The notes below the pieces were generated by a model. The model saw only the letters and a list, made by a program, of their open reading frames with translations, did not search any database and was not told the DNA's origin. Source: Boseongicola sp. H5 (GTDB lineage Bacteria > Pseudomonadota > Alphaproteobacteria > Rhodobacterales > Rhodobacteraceae). Taken from it: 64,000 bases of DNA. Numbering within the stretch: position 1 is the stretch's first letter; every line of letters starts with the position of its first letter. The stretch is from positions 62,001 to 126,000 of the forward strand of contig JACNMN010000009.1 of the NCBI GenBank assembly GCA_020622165.1. The letters are read 5' to 3'. Positions 14,961 through 23,756 of the stretch are shown here, piece by piece. A program made the position numbers and the translations under genes.

Positions 14961-15539
14961 GTGACCTCCTCGATCCCCTCGACCCGTGACCGTCTGGTCC
15001 TGAATGCGGCGCTCTTGTTCCGCCAGAAGGGCTATCACGGGGTCGGCGTGGCCGAGATACTGGCCCGGGCGGAGGCGCCCAAAGGCTCCCTCTATCACCA
15101 TTTTCCCAATGGAAAGGCGGATTTGGCCCTGGCCGCCGCAGATTGGGCTTCGGCGCAGATGCAGCGCGTGGCGGCGGATGCTTTCGAGACCTCCGAAAGC
15201 TTCGATACCGGGGCCACGACGTTCTGTTTCAAGCTGGCAAAGCTCTTCGATCTCTCGGGTCACTGGGATGGTTGCCCGGTCTCCTCCACCCTCTTCGAAG
15301 GGCCGCAGAATCAGGCCTTCCGGGAAAAGGCGGCATCGGTCTTCACCGGCTGGATCGACCAGATCGCGGAATACGGGCGCGCCGCCGGACTGCCCAGGGA
15401 CATCGCCCGCGACCGGGCCGAGGCGCTGTTCATCGGGCTGGAAGGGGCCTGGGTTCTGGCCCGCGCCCTGAAAACATCGGACCCGATCAAGCGGTTGCCA
15501 CGACTTTTGGGCTTTGCACCCGGGTCGGGGTCCGGCTGA
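14961..15539 (+). CDS. TetR-family repressor, LmrA/YxaF-like
   Basis: A 192-residue one-component regulator. The N-terminal helix-turn-helix covers about residues 12-55, with GYHGVGVAEILARAEAPKGSLYHHF, and the LYHHF recognition segment is typical. The C-terminal ligand domain contains WDGCPVSSTLFEG, found in the LmrA/YxaF branch that senses small aromatic compounds or drugs. It starts at GTG 14961. The twin operator is immediately upstream, which points to autoregulation and to control of the divergent hydrolase. The effector is unknown. Confidence 0.88.
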   Translation: MTSSIPSTRDRLVLNAALLFRQKGYHGVGVAEILARAEAPKGSLYHHFPNGKADLALAAADWASAQMQRVAADAFETSESFDTGATTFCFKLAKLFDLSGHWDGCPVSSTLFEGPQNQAFREKAASVFTGWIDQIAEYGRAAGLPRDIARDRAEALFIGLEGAWVLARALKTSDPIKRLPRLLGFAPGSGSG

Positions 15540-15600
15540 CGGCCCGGCCCCGCAGGGATGACCCCGCCGCCGGACCGGTCGCGGCGCGTCGCCAGAGCGC

Positions 15601-17142
15601 TCAGACGACGCCGCCCTCCACAACCTGGCCCGGATGCGCCCGCGCCCAGTCGGCCAGAAACTCCGATACATCCGGGTCGCCGGCCAGCTCGATCGCCCGC
15701 CTCGGCAGTGCGACGCCCTCCTTCAGCACCAGTTCCAGACAGGCCAGATAGTCCCGCTCCGCCCGTTCGGGGCAGTTTTCGGAACCGTGGATGATGGTGC
15801 TCAGCAACGTGCCGCCGTAATTGTTGATATGGGCAAGATCGGGCTTGAGGCTGAGAAAGTAGTCCAGCATCTCCGGCAGGCCTTCCCATCCGGCCAGTTG
15901 CACGGGCGTCAGCCCCTCGGTATCGGGGCGATCATACTCCACGCCCATCGCCACCAGCCGTTTCACATGCTCCAGCTTGCCGGGCAGATGCTGGATCATT
16001 CGGATGATGTTCCGATAGGCCTCCGGCAGTCTGGCCGGGTCGATATAGACCCCGTCGGGCAGCTCGCCATCGGCGGCCATGGCGAGCATCCGCTCCTCCC
16101 GGCTCAACTCCGGCACATCGCCCCGCGCCCGGATCGCCGCGGCAAGCTCGGCATTGCCGAACACCCGCGCATAGCCGTAGGCCGTGGCCCCCTCGAACAC
16201 GCGCGACGCATCCGCGCCCGCCTCCAGCAGCATCTCGATCATGCGCCGGTCCGACATGCGCCGCGCCGCCTGATGAAGGGCCGGCACGACAAAAGGCGCC
16301 TCGCTGCCAATTTCCGCATCGTTGAAATCATCGGCCATGGCGCCTGCGTCCAACAACAGCCGGACCGCCTCGTGATCGTGAAAATCCATCGCCCGCAGCA
16401 ATGCGTTGGTCCCGCGCGGATCGGCGCCATGGTCCAGCAGCATCCTCAGACCCTCGCGGTGTCCAAGCTCGGTCGCGTGATAGAGCGATTCGTTGTCGTT
16501 CGGGTCGGCCCCATGCTCCAGAAGCCAGCGGCCGAGCAGCATGTTGTCGGCATGCCCGATCGCGAAATAGAGCGGCGAAAGCATGTGATCGCTGCCTTCG
16601 CCCGCAGGCCTGCCCGCATTCACGTCCGCGCCGCGGGCCACGAGCATCTCGGCGATGGCCAGCATATCGGCCTCGCGCTCGGGCCACAGATGGATCATCC
16701 GCGATTGCGCCAGATGCAGAAGCGGCGGGGCGACCCCGAGGTTCGCCATGGCGCGCCCCGGATCGGCCGAAAGCGCCGCCGCCACCGCATCCCGGCGATA
16801 GAGCGCAATCTCCAGCCCCAGATCGCCCTCCGCCAGATCGGGAGTATCGTCCAGCAGTTGCTCGACCACATGGGTCTGCCCGTGATGGACGGCGATCTTC
16901 AGACGCTGGCGTTTGGCGGCCCTGTCCATGCCAAGGCTTTCCACCGCAAGCTTCAGATGCGGCCAGCTGGCAAAGCTGTTCTCCCGAGCGATCACATGCA
17001 GGTAATCGGCAAGCTTCAGGTCCGTGCCTTCGGGGCGCGGACGGTAGGCGGCAATCCGGGCGGCGGCGGCGCGGTCCCCGGAGGCATGGGCTTTGCTCAG
17101 CGCCTTCGCATCACGGCGCAATTGTTCGATGGATTTGGTCAT
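15601..17142 (-). CDS. ankyrin-repeat protein
   Basis: A 513-residue soluble protein built largely of ankyrin repeats. At least seven are visible from about residue 150 onward, for example LYFAIGHADNMLLGRWLLEHGADPN and the AT-ELGHREGLRMLLDHGADP unit. The N-terminal 90 residues form a separate helical segment beginning MTKSIEQLRRDAKALSKAH, seen on other bacterial ankyrin proteins. Ankyrin stacks bind other proteins; the partner is unknown. The ATG at 17142 is chosen over 17157 because GAGGAAG sits five bases upstream of it. No signal peptide is present, so the protein is probably cytoplasmic. It is convergent with the TetR gene. Confidence 0.82.
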   Translation of the reverse strand: MTKSIEQLRRDAKALSKAHASGDRAAAARIAAYRPRPEGTDLKLADYLHVIARENSFASWPHLKLAVESLGMDRAAKRQRLKIAVHHGQTHVVEQLLDDTPDLAEGDLGLEIALYRRDAVAAALSADPGRAMANLGVAPPLLHLAQSRMIHLWPEREADMLAIAEMLVARGADVNAGRPAGEGSDHMLSPLYFAIGHADNMLLGRWLLEHGADPNDNESLYHATELGHREGLRMLLDHGADPRGTNALLRAMDFHDHEAVRLLLDAGAMADDFNDAEIGSEAPFVVPALHQAARRMSDRRMIEMLLEAGADASRVFEGATAYGYARVFGNAELAAAIRARGDVPELSREERMLAMAADGELPDGVYIDPARLPEAYRNIIRMIQHLPGKLEHVKRLVAMGVEYDRPDTEGLTPVQLAGWEGLPEMLDYFLSLKPDLAHINNYGGTLLSTIIHGSENCPERAERDYLACLELVLKEGVALPRRAIELAGDPDVSEFLADWARAHPGQVVEGGVV

Positions 17143-17331
17143 CGGCTTCCTCATCATATGCGCCCGCCGGTTCGCTTATCCGGGCATGAGAAAGACCGAG
17201 AAGGTCTGTCATATGGTCTTCGGAAGGGGTGCCGATGACAGCTTTCCACGAACCTGGATGCCGCCCCTTGCAGCATGGACATGTTACTTTAGCGGCTCGA
17301 CATCGGCAAGCCTGCGGATAAGCTCGGACCC

Positions 17332-17694
17332 ATGTCAGACAAGAACGACCTCGCGCAGGAGCGCACCGATTGGGCCGAAGACCGCACGGTTCTGGCCAAT
17401 GAACGCACGTTCGCGGGCTGGATGCGCACGGGGCTGGGAACGGTTGCGATCGCCATCGGCCTCAAAGCCGTCTTCGGCCCGTTCGAGCCCACATGGGTTG
17501 CCAAGGCCACGGCCAGCATCTTTCTGGTGGTGGCCATCTTCATCTACTGGGCCGCCCGTGCGCGGGCCTGCCACACCCTGGACCGGCTGCACAGCAACGA
17601 CGCCGAACCGACCAGCCCGAAAGCGATGACCTTCACCGCCAGCGCGCTGACCGTGGGTACGCTGGCCACCGGCGTCATCCTCTGGGCGCTATAG
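17332..17694 (+). CDS. DUF202-family membrane protein
   Basis: A 120-residue inner-membrane protein with three hydrophobic helices at about 40-55, 60-75 and 98-118. The N-terminal stretch ERTDWAEDRTVLANERTFAGWMRTGL is the DUF202 (YidH) signature. The family's function is not established. It is a single-gene unit between the divergent ankyrin gene and dnaX; the 64-bp gap to dnaX would permit read-through. Confidence 0.85.
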   Translation: MSDKNDLAQERTDWAEDRTVLANERTFAGWMRTGLGTVAIAIGLKAVFGPFEPTWVAKATASIFLVVAIFIYWAARARACHTLDRLHSNDAEPTSPKAMTFTASALTVGTLATGVILWAL

Positions 17695-17758
17695 CAGTGG
17701 TGGACCTTGCCGTCAGGCTTCAATAGTCTCTCCCCGAATTGGGGGGATCGAGGCTCAC

Positions 17759-19504
17759 ATGTCCGACACGACCGACACCGGCTATCAGGTTCTGGCGCGG
17801 AAGTACCGCCCCGAGACCTTTGCCGATCTCGTCGGTCAGGAGGCGATGGTCAGGACCCTGAAAAATGCCTTTGCCGCGGACCGGATCGCACAGGCCTTCA
17901 TCCTCACCGGCATTCGCGGAACCGGCAAGACCACGACCGCGCGGATCGTCGCCAAGGGCCTGAACTGTATCGGCCCCGATGGGACGGGCGGGCCCACCAC
18001 CGACCCCTGCGGCCAGTGCGAGCCCTGCGTGGCCATCGCCGAGGGCCGCCATGTGGATGTGATGGAAATGGACGCCGCCAGCCGCACGGGCGTGGGCGAC
18101 ATCCGCGAGATTATCGATTCCGTGCACTATCGGGCCGCCTCCGCCCGCTACAAGATCTACATCATCGACGAAGTGCACATGCTCTCCACCAGCGCGTTCA
18201 ACGCGCTGCTGAAAACGCTCGAAGAGCCCCCGGCCCATGTGAAGTTCATCTTCGCCACGACTGAGATTCGCAAGGTTCCGCTGACCGTGCTGAGCCGGTG
18301 CCAGCGGTTCGATCTGCGGCGGATCGAACCCGAAGAGATGATCGCGCTGATGCGCCGGATCGCAACCGCCGAGAATGCCGAAATCGCCGATGATGCGCTT
18401 GCGCTGATCACCCGTGCGGCCGAAGGGTCCGCCCGCGACGCGACCTCTCTTCTGGATCAGGCGATTTCCCATGGCGCCGGAGCCACGACCGCCGATCAGG
18501 TTCGCGCGATGCTCGGCCTTGCGGACCGGGGCCGGGTTCTGGATCTCTTCGACATGATCGTGTCGGGCGATGCGCCCGGCGCCCTGAACGAACTCGGCGC
18601 GCAATATGCCGATGGCGCGGACCCTTTGGCGGTCTTGCGGGATCTGGCAGAAATCACCCATTGGCTGAGCGTGATCAAGATAACGCCCGAGGCGGCGAAC
18701 GACCCGACGATCGGCCCAGATGAACGCGCCCGCGGGCAGGGTATGGCCGAAAAGCTGGCGATGCGGGTGCTGTCGCGGATGTGGCAAATGCTCCTCAAGG
18801 CGCTGGAAGAGGTCACATTGGCGCCCAATCCGATGATGGCCGCCGAAATGGCCGTGATCCGGCTGACCCATGTGGCGGATCTGCCGAGCCCCGAGGATCT
18901 GCTGCGCAAACTGTCCAACGGCCCCGCGCCGGCACCCGCTGGCGTACCGGCGACGACCCCGCCGCAGGCCCCGCAGGGCCGGGGCCCATCCGGCGCCTCC
19001 GGCATGTCGGCGCCCACGGCGCGTGGCGGCGCGCAGCCGATGCTGGCGGAGATCCCCGACACAGCGCTTGCCCATTACCCGACCTTCGACAGCATCGTGG
19101 CCCTGATCGAAGCCAATCGCGACATCAAGCTTCTGATCGAGGTCAAGACCGCCCTGCGGCTGGTCAGCTACCAGCCCGGGCGGATCAGCTTCCAACCGAC
19201 GGAGCGCGCGCCGGCCGATCTGGCGCAGCGGCTTGGCCAGAACCTCAAGGGCTGGACCGGGGTCCGGTGGGCCATCTCGGTCGTCAACGAAGGCGGCGGC
19301 GACACGATCGAGGAGCAGCAAAATGCCGAACTGGCGGCGCTGAAGGCCCGGGCCGAGGATCATCCGATGATGCAGGCCGTGCGCGCCGCGTTTCCCGGCG
19401 CGCAGATCACCGAGATACGCACCCACGCGGAGATCGCCGCGGAAGCTGCCGTCGAGGCCCTGCCGGAAGTCGACGATGAATGGGACCCGTTTGAGGACGA
19501 TTGA
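17759..19504 (+). CDS. dnaX: DNA polymerase III gamma/tau subunit
   Basis: The clamp-loader ATPase subunit, 581 residues. An AAA+ module carries Walker A GIRGTGKT at 51-58, zinc ligands at Cys70, 84, 87 and 90, Walker B IIDEVH at 135-140 and the sensor-1/SRC segment VLSRCQRF near 178. Domain III follows to about 370. A proline/alanine linker at 385-425 leads to the tau-specific C-terminus expected to contact DnaB and the polymerase. No A-rich slippery heptamer was found in the linker, so a frameshifted gamma form is not suggested by sequence. It heads the classic dnaX-ybaB-recR unit. Confidence 0.95.
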   Translation: MSDTTDTGYQVLARKYRPETFADLVGQEAMVRTLKNAFAADRIAQAFILTGIRGTGKTTTARIVAKGLNCIGPDGTGGPTTDPCGQCEPCVAIAEGRHVDVMEMDAASRTGVGDIREIIDSVHYRAASARYKIYIIDEVHMLSTSAFNALLKTLEEPPAHVKFIFATTEIRKVPLTVLSRCQRFDLRRIEPEEMIALMRRIATAENAEIADDALALITRAAEGSARDATSLLDQAISHGAGATTADQVRAMLGLADRGRVLDLFDMIVSGDAPGALNELGAQYADGADPLAVLRDLAEITHWLSVIKITPEAANDPTIGPDERARGQGMAEKLAMRVLSRMWQMLLKALEEVTLAPNPMMAAEMAVIRLTHVADLPSPEDLLRKLSNGPAPAPAGVPATTPPQAPQGRGPSGASGMSAPTARGGAQPMLAEIPDTALAHYPTFDSIVALIEANRDIKLLIEVKTALRLVSYQPGRISFQPTERAPADLAQRLGQNLKGWTGVRWAISVVNEGGGDTIEEQQNAELAALKARAEDHPMMQAVRAAFPGAQITEIRTHAEIAAEAAVEALPEVDDEWDPFEDD

Positions 19505-19521
19505 CCGAAAAGGACTGATAC

Positions 19522-19869
19522 ATGCTGAAAGGTTTGGGCGGGCTTGGCGACATGGCCAAGCTGATGAAACAGGCGCAGGAAATGCAGGGCAAGATGGCCG
19601 AGATGCAGGAAAGCCTGAATTCGATCCTTGTGACCGGCGAAAGCGGCGCGGGTCTTGTGAAGGCGACCGCCACCGCCAAGGGCGAGCTGACGGCGCTGGA
19701 GATCGACCCGTCGATCTTCAACCCGGATGAAAAAGAGGTGGTCGAGGATTTGATCCTGGCCGCGATCAAGGATGCGCAGGCCAAGGCGCAGGACCGGTCG
19801 CAACAGGAAATGGCCAAGCTGACCGAAGGGCTCAACCTGCCGCCCGGCATGCAGATGCCGGGCATGTAA
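19522..19869 (+). CDS. YbaB/EbfC nucleoid-associated protein
   Basis: A small DNA-binding protein of 115 residues with the methionine- and lysine-rich N-terminal helix ([22 protein letters not shown]) and the central [21 protein letters not shown] beta region characteristic of YbaB. It acts as a dimer that shapes the nucleoid. It sits 17 bp after dnaX and 5 bp before recR, the arrangement conserved across most bacteria. Expression is presumably from the dnaX promoter. Confidence 0.93.
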   Translation: MLKGLGGLGDMAKLMKQAQEMQGKMAEMQESLNSILVTGESGAGLVKATATAKGELTALEIDPSIFNPDEKEVVEDLILAAIKDAQAKAQDRSQQEMAKLTEGLNLPPGMQMPGM

Positions 19870-19874
19870 GCCCG

Positions 19875-20474
19875 GTGTCCGACGCCACGCGCGAGATCGA
19901 GGCGCTGATCGACCTGATGGCGCGGCTGCCGGGGCTTGGCCCCCGGTCCGCGCGGCGTGCGGTGCTGCATCTGATCAAGAAGCGCGGGGCGTTGATGCGG
20001 CCTCTGGCCGAGGCGATGGCCGGTGTTGCGACCTCTGCCCGGGAATGTCTGAACTGCGGAAACATCGGCACATCTGATCTCTGCGGGATCTGCACCAGCG
20101 CAAAACGCCAGAACGGGCAGCTTTGTGTCGTGGAGGATGTGGCCGATCTCTGGGCGATGGAACGCGGGCAGGTTTTTTCCGGGCGCTATCACGTGCTGGG
20201 CGGCACACTCTCGGCGCTCGATGCGGTCGGCCCGGAGGAGCTTCGCATACCCAAGCTGCGCGAACGGGTCGCCCGGGAGGATATCACCGAAGTGATCCTT
20301 GCCCTGAATGCCACGGTCGATGGCCAGACCACGGCGCATTACATCGCCGAGGAGCTGGAGGGGACCGGTGTAGAGGTCACCTCTCTGGCGCAGGGCGTGC
20401 CCATCGGGGGCGAACTGGATTATCTTGATGACGGGACCATCTCGGCCGCGCTCAAGGCACGCAAAACCTTCTGA
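19875..20474 (+). CDS. recR: recombination mediator protein RecR
   Basis: A 199-residue recombination mediator that, with RecO and RecF, loads RecA at gaps in damaged DNA. A helix-hairpin-helix is at about 10-30 ([20 protein letters not shown]). A C4 zinc finger follows at Cys58, 61, 70 and 73, then a Toprim domain from about 81 ([14 protein letters not shown]) with the acidic residues in place. It starts at GTG 19875, five bases after the ybaB stop. The length is normal for the family. Confidence 0.95.
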   Translation: MSDATREIEALIDLMARLPGLGPRSARRAVLHLIKKRGALMRPLAEAMAGVATSARECLNCGNIGTSDLCGICTSAKRQNGQLCVVEDVADLWAMERGQVFSGRYHVLGGTLSALDAVGPEELRIPKLRERVAREDITEVILALNATVDGQTTAHYIAEELEGTGVEVTSLAQGVPIGGELDYLDDGTISAALKARKTF

Positions 20475-20603
20475 CCGACGCTCCGGGGACGCGCGCCCGG
20501 CTCCATTTTCAGCCGACAAGCACACAATTCGCCCCGCCGCGTTTTCTGATCAAATACTATCCCGAGCGAGCGCGAGAAGCCCGGCTCTCGCCCGCGCCTC
20601 TGT

Positions 20604-21236
20604 TCAGCGTATGGGGCTGAAAACTGCGTCCCGCATCCGGCAATCCCGCATCACATCGGTGCCGCACCGCCTCGGCTCCAACTCCCGCGTCAGGCAGATC
20701 CGCACCTCCTGCACGCGGCCATCCCGGCAGGTCACGGTCAGCATGTCCGGCTCCAGCGCCGGATTTGCCTCCAGGAACGCCTCCTCGATCACGGCCGCAG
20801 GTAATCGGACCTCCCGGTCCAGCTGCCGCAAAAGGGCCGGGCGGGAGATACGCCCATAAGCCTCCCGGGAGAGCGCGAAATAATCCCGCGCCGAAAGCCC
20901 GGAGCAAACCCCGTGCTTGCGCCACTGGTGCCAGGCCAGACCGCTGGAGCCCATGATATCGCTCATATCCCCTGTCATCGCGCGGGACGGCATCCGCTCC
21001 GTGGTCGGGCAGTAACTGGGCCAGCCCCGCTCGAATTGCGGCCAAAGCCCGTGCAGCGTGAAGCCGAACCCGCGGCCCGGATCACATTGATCCGATCCGC
21101 GCGCGTCCCCCTCGATCGCGCACCATGACGGGGTCCAGCTCAGCGCCAGGACATAATAGTCGAACGCGCCCGCGGGCTCTCCGTCGGCGCGGACCGCACC
21201 CGCCATGAGGACAAGCGCAAAAAGCATCCGGATCAT
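20604..21236 (-). CDS. secreted ribonuclease T2
   Basis: A 210-residue periplasmic or extracellular RNase with a signal peptide at about residues 1-17. The two active-site segments are visible: CAS-I FTLHGLWPQ at 59-67 (His62) and CAS-II WHQWRKHGVC at 102-111 (Lys107, His108). In fungal T2 enzymes the residue two before the CAS-II lysine-histidine pair's tryptophan side is a catalytic Glu; here that position is Gln104. The frame opens at 21350, but the ATG at 21236 has an excellent GGAGGGAAGAGG site and starts the signal peptide, so it is preferred. It is convergent with recR. Confidence 0.88.
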   Translation of the reverse strand: MIRMLFALVLMAGAVRADGEPAGAFDYYVLALSWTPSWCAIEGDARGSDQCDPGRGFGFTLHGLWPQFERGWPSYCPTTERMPSRAMTGDMSDIMGSSGLAWHQWRKHGVCSGLSARDYFALSREAYGRISRPALLRQLDREVRLPAAVIEEAFLEANPALEPDMLTVTCRDGRVQEVRICLTRELEPRRCGTDVMRDCRMRDAVFSPIR

Positions 21237-21367
21237 TTGCCTCTTCCCTCCAACGGCCTGCGGGCTTATATAGCGGCCAACTTCCCCGAAATCGAGGAAC
21301 CGCGAGGGCCAGCCCCCGCAGCCGATTTTCCCGGCACGTCCGAAGTGCATCTGAGAGGAGCCCCGAG

Positions 21368-22120
21368 ATGAACAAACCGATCATGGCCAAAGCCACCGCC
21401 GTCTGGCTGGTCGATAATACAACGCTGAACTTTCGCCAGATCGGCGTGTTCTGCGGCCTGCATGAACTTGAGGTTCAGGGGATCGCGGACGGGGATGTCG
21501 CAGCAGGCGTCAAGGGCTTCGATCCGATCGCCAACAATCAGCTGACCGCCGAGGAGATCGCCAAGGCCGAGGCCGATCCAAGCTACGATCTCAAGCTGAA
21601 GTTCAACCCCGCCGCCGTGGGCGAGGAAAAGCGCCGCGGGCCGCGCTATACACCTCTGTCCAAACGGCAGGACCGGCCCGCGTCGATCCTGTGGCTGGTG
21701 AAGTTCCACCCCGAACTGACCGACGGGCAGATCTCGAAACTGGTGGGCACCACCAAGCCGACGATCCAGTCGATCCGCGAACGGACCCATTGGAACATCT
21801 CCAACATCCAGCCCATCGACCCCGTCGCGCTTGGCCTGTGCAAACAGTCGGAACTTGACGCCGCGGTTCAGAAGGCCAACGCCAAGAAAGCCAAGGACGG
21901 CGAGGTGATGAGCGACGAGGAGCGGCGCAAGCTGGTCTCCACCGAGCAATCGCTTGGCATGGACCCGGAACCGAAGATCCCGAGTGCGATCTCGGGGCTG
22001 GAGACCTTCTCCCTCGGCGGCAATGACGAGGACGAGCCCGAGGAAAAACTGGTCGACGCCGACAGTCTGTTCAACCTCCCGGACAATCCCGAGGATGACG
22101 ATGAGGATGAACAGCGCTGA
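21368..22120 (+). CDS. DUF1013 / TrcR-type cell-cycle regulator
   Basis: A 250-residue protein matching the alphaproteobacterial DUF1013 family, annotated in relatives as cell-cycle transcriptional regulator TrcR. The N-terminus KATAVWLVDNTTLNFRQIG and the central helix-turn-helix-like segment HPELTDGQISKLVGTTKPTIQSI are typical. The C-terminal 50 residues are highly acidic (a final run of D/E residues), probably disordered. A GAGGAGCC site precedes the ATG. The regulatory role is taken from the family; DNA targets cannot be inferred here. Confidence 0.82.
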   Translation: MNKPIMAKATAVWLVDNTTLNFRQIGVFCGLHELEVQGIADGDVAAGVKGFDPIANNQLTAEEIAKAEADPSYDLKLKFNPAAVGEEKRRGPRYTPLSKRQDRPASILWLVKFHPELTDGQISKLVGTTKPTIQSIRERTHWNISNIQPIDPVALGLCKQSELDAAVQKANAKKAKDGEVMSDEERRKLVSTEQSLGMDPEPKIPSAISGLETFSLGGNDEDEPEEKLVDADSLFNLPDNPEDDDEDEQR

Positions 22121-22192
22121 AAAGCCACTTGCACTGGCGCTCGGCGCGGGGGGTGATAGGCTACGGTCAGACACATCAATCGCGGCCCGGAC

Positions 22193-22603
22193 ATGATAAC
22201 CGGACGACCCACTTTCTGCTCCGGACCTATCATTCCGGCCTGGCGCGCCTTTGGCGCGGTTCTGGCCTGTATTCTGGCTTTCTCCCTGACCGGCTCGGTT
22301 GCCGCACAGGTGAGCGAGGGTCCGGCCTTCACGCTCGGGCTGCTCACGGTGCTGCCCACCCCTGCCGGGACGGAGACGACCTGCACCGGATACCTCGGTC
22401 AAACCGTGCAATTGCGCGCCGCACCGGATGACGAGGCGGACCCTGTCGGCAGCGTGATGGAGGGGGACCGGGTGGTGTTCGCCCACGAGCCGCAAGGCGA
22501 CTGGCATTACGTGACGGTCACGTCAGGCCAGGGCGTGATCCCCCAATCGGACGGATGGCTTCACCTTCCGGGCGGCATCGACTGCGCAGAGACCACCGAC
22601 TGA
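22193..22603 (+). CDS. exported SH3-like domain protein
   Basis: A 136-residue protein with a long signal peptide (hydrophobic residues about 18-38, ending SVAAQ) and a bacterial SH3-type beta domain in the remainder: TVQLRAAPDDEADPVGSVMEGDRVVF, then GDWHYVTV. Two cysteines flank the domain and may form a disulfide in the periplasm. Such domains bind peptides or cell-wall fragments; no partner is evident. It is convergent with the aminotransferase gene, 8 bp between stops. Confidence 0.7.
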   Translation: MITGRPTFCSGPIIPAWRAFGAVLACILAFSLTGSVAAQVSEGPAFTLGLLTVLPTPAGTETTCTGYLGQTVQLRAAPDDEADPVGSVMEGDRVVFAHEPQGDWHYVTVTSGQGVIPQSDGWLHLPGGIDCAETTD

Positions 22604-22611
22604 TCGCCCGA

Positions 22612-23745
22612 TCAGCCCGCGCCGGCCATGATCTCGGAGGTCAGACCGTTCAGCCGCGCCAGACCTTCCCGCAAATGGGGCTCCGGCAGGGCGGAGCTGA
22701 AGCGGAAATGCCCCTCCAAGCCGAATTTGTCGCCGGGAATGACCAGAACATCCTGTTCCCGCAGCAGGCGCAGGGCGAAAGCCTCGGCCCCCAGGGGCAA
22801 ATCGAATTTCACGAAGGACATGGCCGAGGCCTGTGGCGGCACGACGGAGAAAACGCCCGGATGCTCCTGCAGCGCTTCGGTCAGGGTCTCGAAGCCGCGC
22901 CGGATCAGGCCCCGCGCCCGTTCTGTCAACTTGGCGCGGGTCGCCGGGGCAAGCGCATGTTCCGCCAGTTTCATCGACATCATGCTGGCCGAAATCGACG
23001 CGTATTCATGCCGCCGCCAAAGTGCCGGAATCATATCTTCCGGGGCCACCAGCCACCCCAGCCGCAGGCCCGGCAGTCCATAGGCCTTGCTCATGGAGTT
23101 GATGGCGATCACCCGCGCCTTCTGCCCCCAGAAACTGGCTGTCGGGGTGTCGGTCGCGCGCTCGGTTCCGGCATAGACCTCGTCGGCCACGATCCATGCG
23201 CCGACGCGCTCCGCCGACGCCAGTATCGCCGCCCGGTCCGCGTCCGACAGGACGCCGCCGGTGGGGTTGTTGGGGTTCACCACATGAATGATTTTGGTGC
23301 GGTCATCGACGGATGCGGCCAGCGCGTCACGATCCACCGCCCAGCCGTCGGCCTCGATCAGGTCGACGAGGCGCAGCTCGATACCCAGATTGCGAGCGTT
23401 GCCGGCCATCTGCTCATAGGTCGGGCGGAAAACGACCATGTTGTCGCCCGGCTCAAGCAGCGTATTAGCGACCAGTGTATTGGCTTCGGTGGCGCCGACG
23501 GTGACAAGCACGTTTTCCGCAGCCGCGCCGTCGTAAAGGGCCGCGATCCGCTCGCGCAGCGTCTGGAATCCGTTGACCTGCGGATAATCGACCAGCGTGT
23601 CGAACAGGGCCTCGGTATCGATCTGCGCCATGGCGAAAAGCGCGGCATAGCTCATCGGATGCACGCCGCTTTCCGAGAAGTTGAAGCGCACCCCGTGCTC
23701 CATCTCCGACAGGAACTGTTCGACGGCAAACGGATGAAACGGCAT
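22612..23745 (-). CDS. pyridoxal-phosphate-dependent aminotransferase, fold type I
   Basis: A 377-residue class I/II aminotransferase. The Schiff-base lysine lies in NSMSKAYGLPGLRLGW. The NPNNPTGG loop that orients the cofactor ring and the VADEVYAG motif with the conserved Asp and Tyr are present, and an arginine near the C-terminus (FRFSSALP) can bind the substrate carboxylate. The amino-acid substrate is not determined. It lies 11 bp downstream of the SDR gene, which follows a methyltransferase gene on the same strand, suggesting one operon. Confidence 0.88.
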   Translation of the reverse strand: MPFHPFAVEQFLSEMEHGVRFNFSESGVHPMSYAALFAMAQIDTEALFDTLVDYPQVNGFQTLRERIAALYDGAAAENVLVTVGATEANTLVANTLLEPGDNMVVFRPTYEQMAGNARNLGIELRLVDLIEADGWAVDRDALAASVDDRTKIIHVVNPNNPTGGVLSDADRAAILASAERVGAWIVADEVYAGTERATDTPTASFWGQKARVIAINSMSKAYGLPGLRLGWLVAPEDMIPALWRRHEYASISASMMSMKLAEHALAPATRAKLTERARGLIRRGFETLTEALQEHPGVFSVVPPQASAMSFVKFDLPLGAEAFALRLLREQDVLVIPGDKFGLEGHFRFSSALPEPHLREGLARLNGLTSEIMAGAG

Positions 23746-23756
23746 GGCGCGCGCCC

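Noticed and set aside
15601-17142. Type VI or toxin-immunity role for the ankyrin protein
   Set aside because: No toxin, VgrG, Hcp or PAAR gene is nearby, and ankyrin repeats alone do not indicate such a role.
18900-19100. Programmed frameshift in dnaX producing a gamma form
   Set aside because: No A AAA AAG-type slippery heptamer or following hairpin was found in the linker region.
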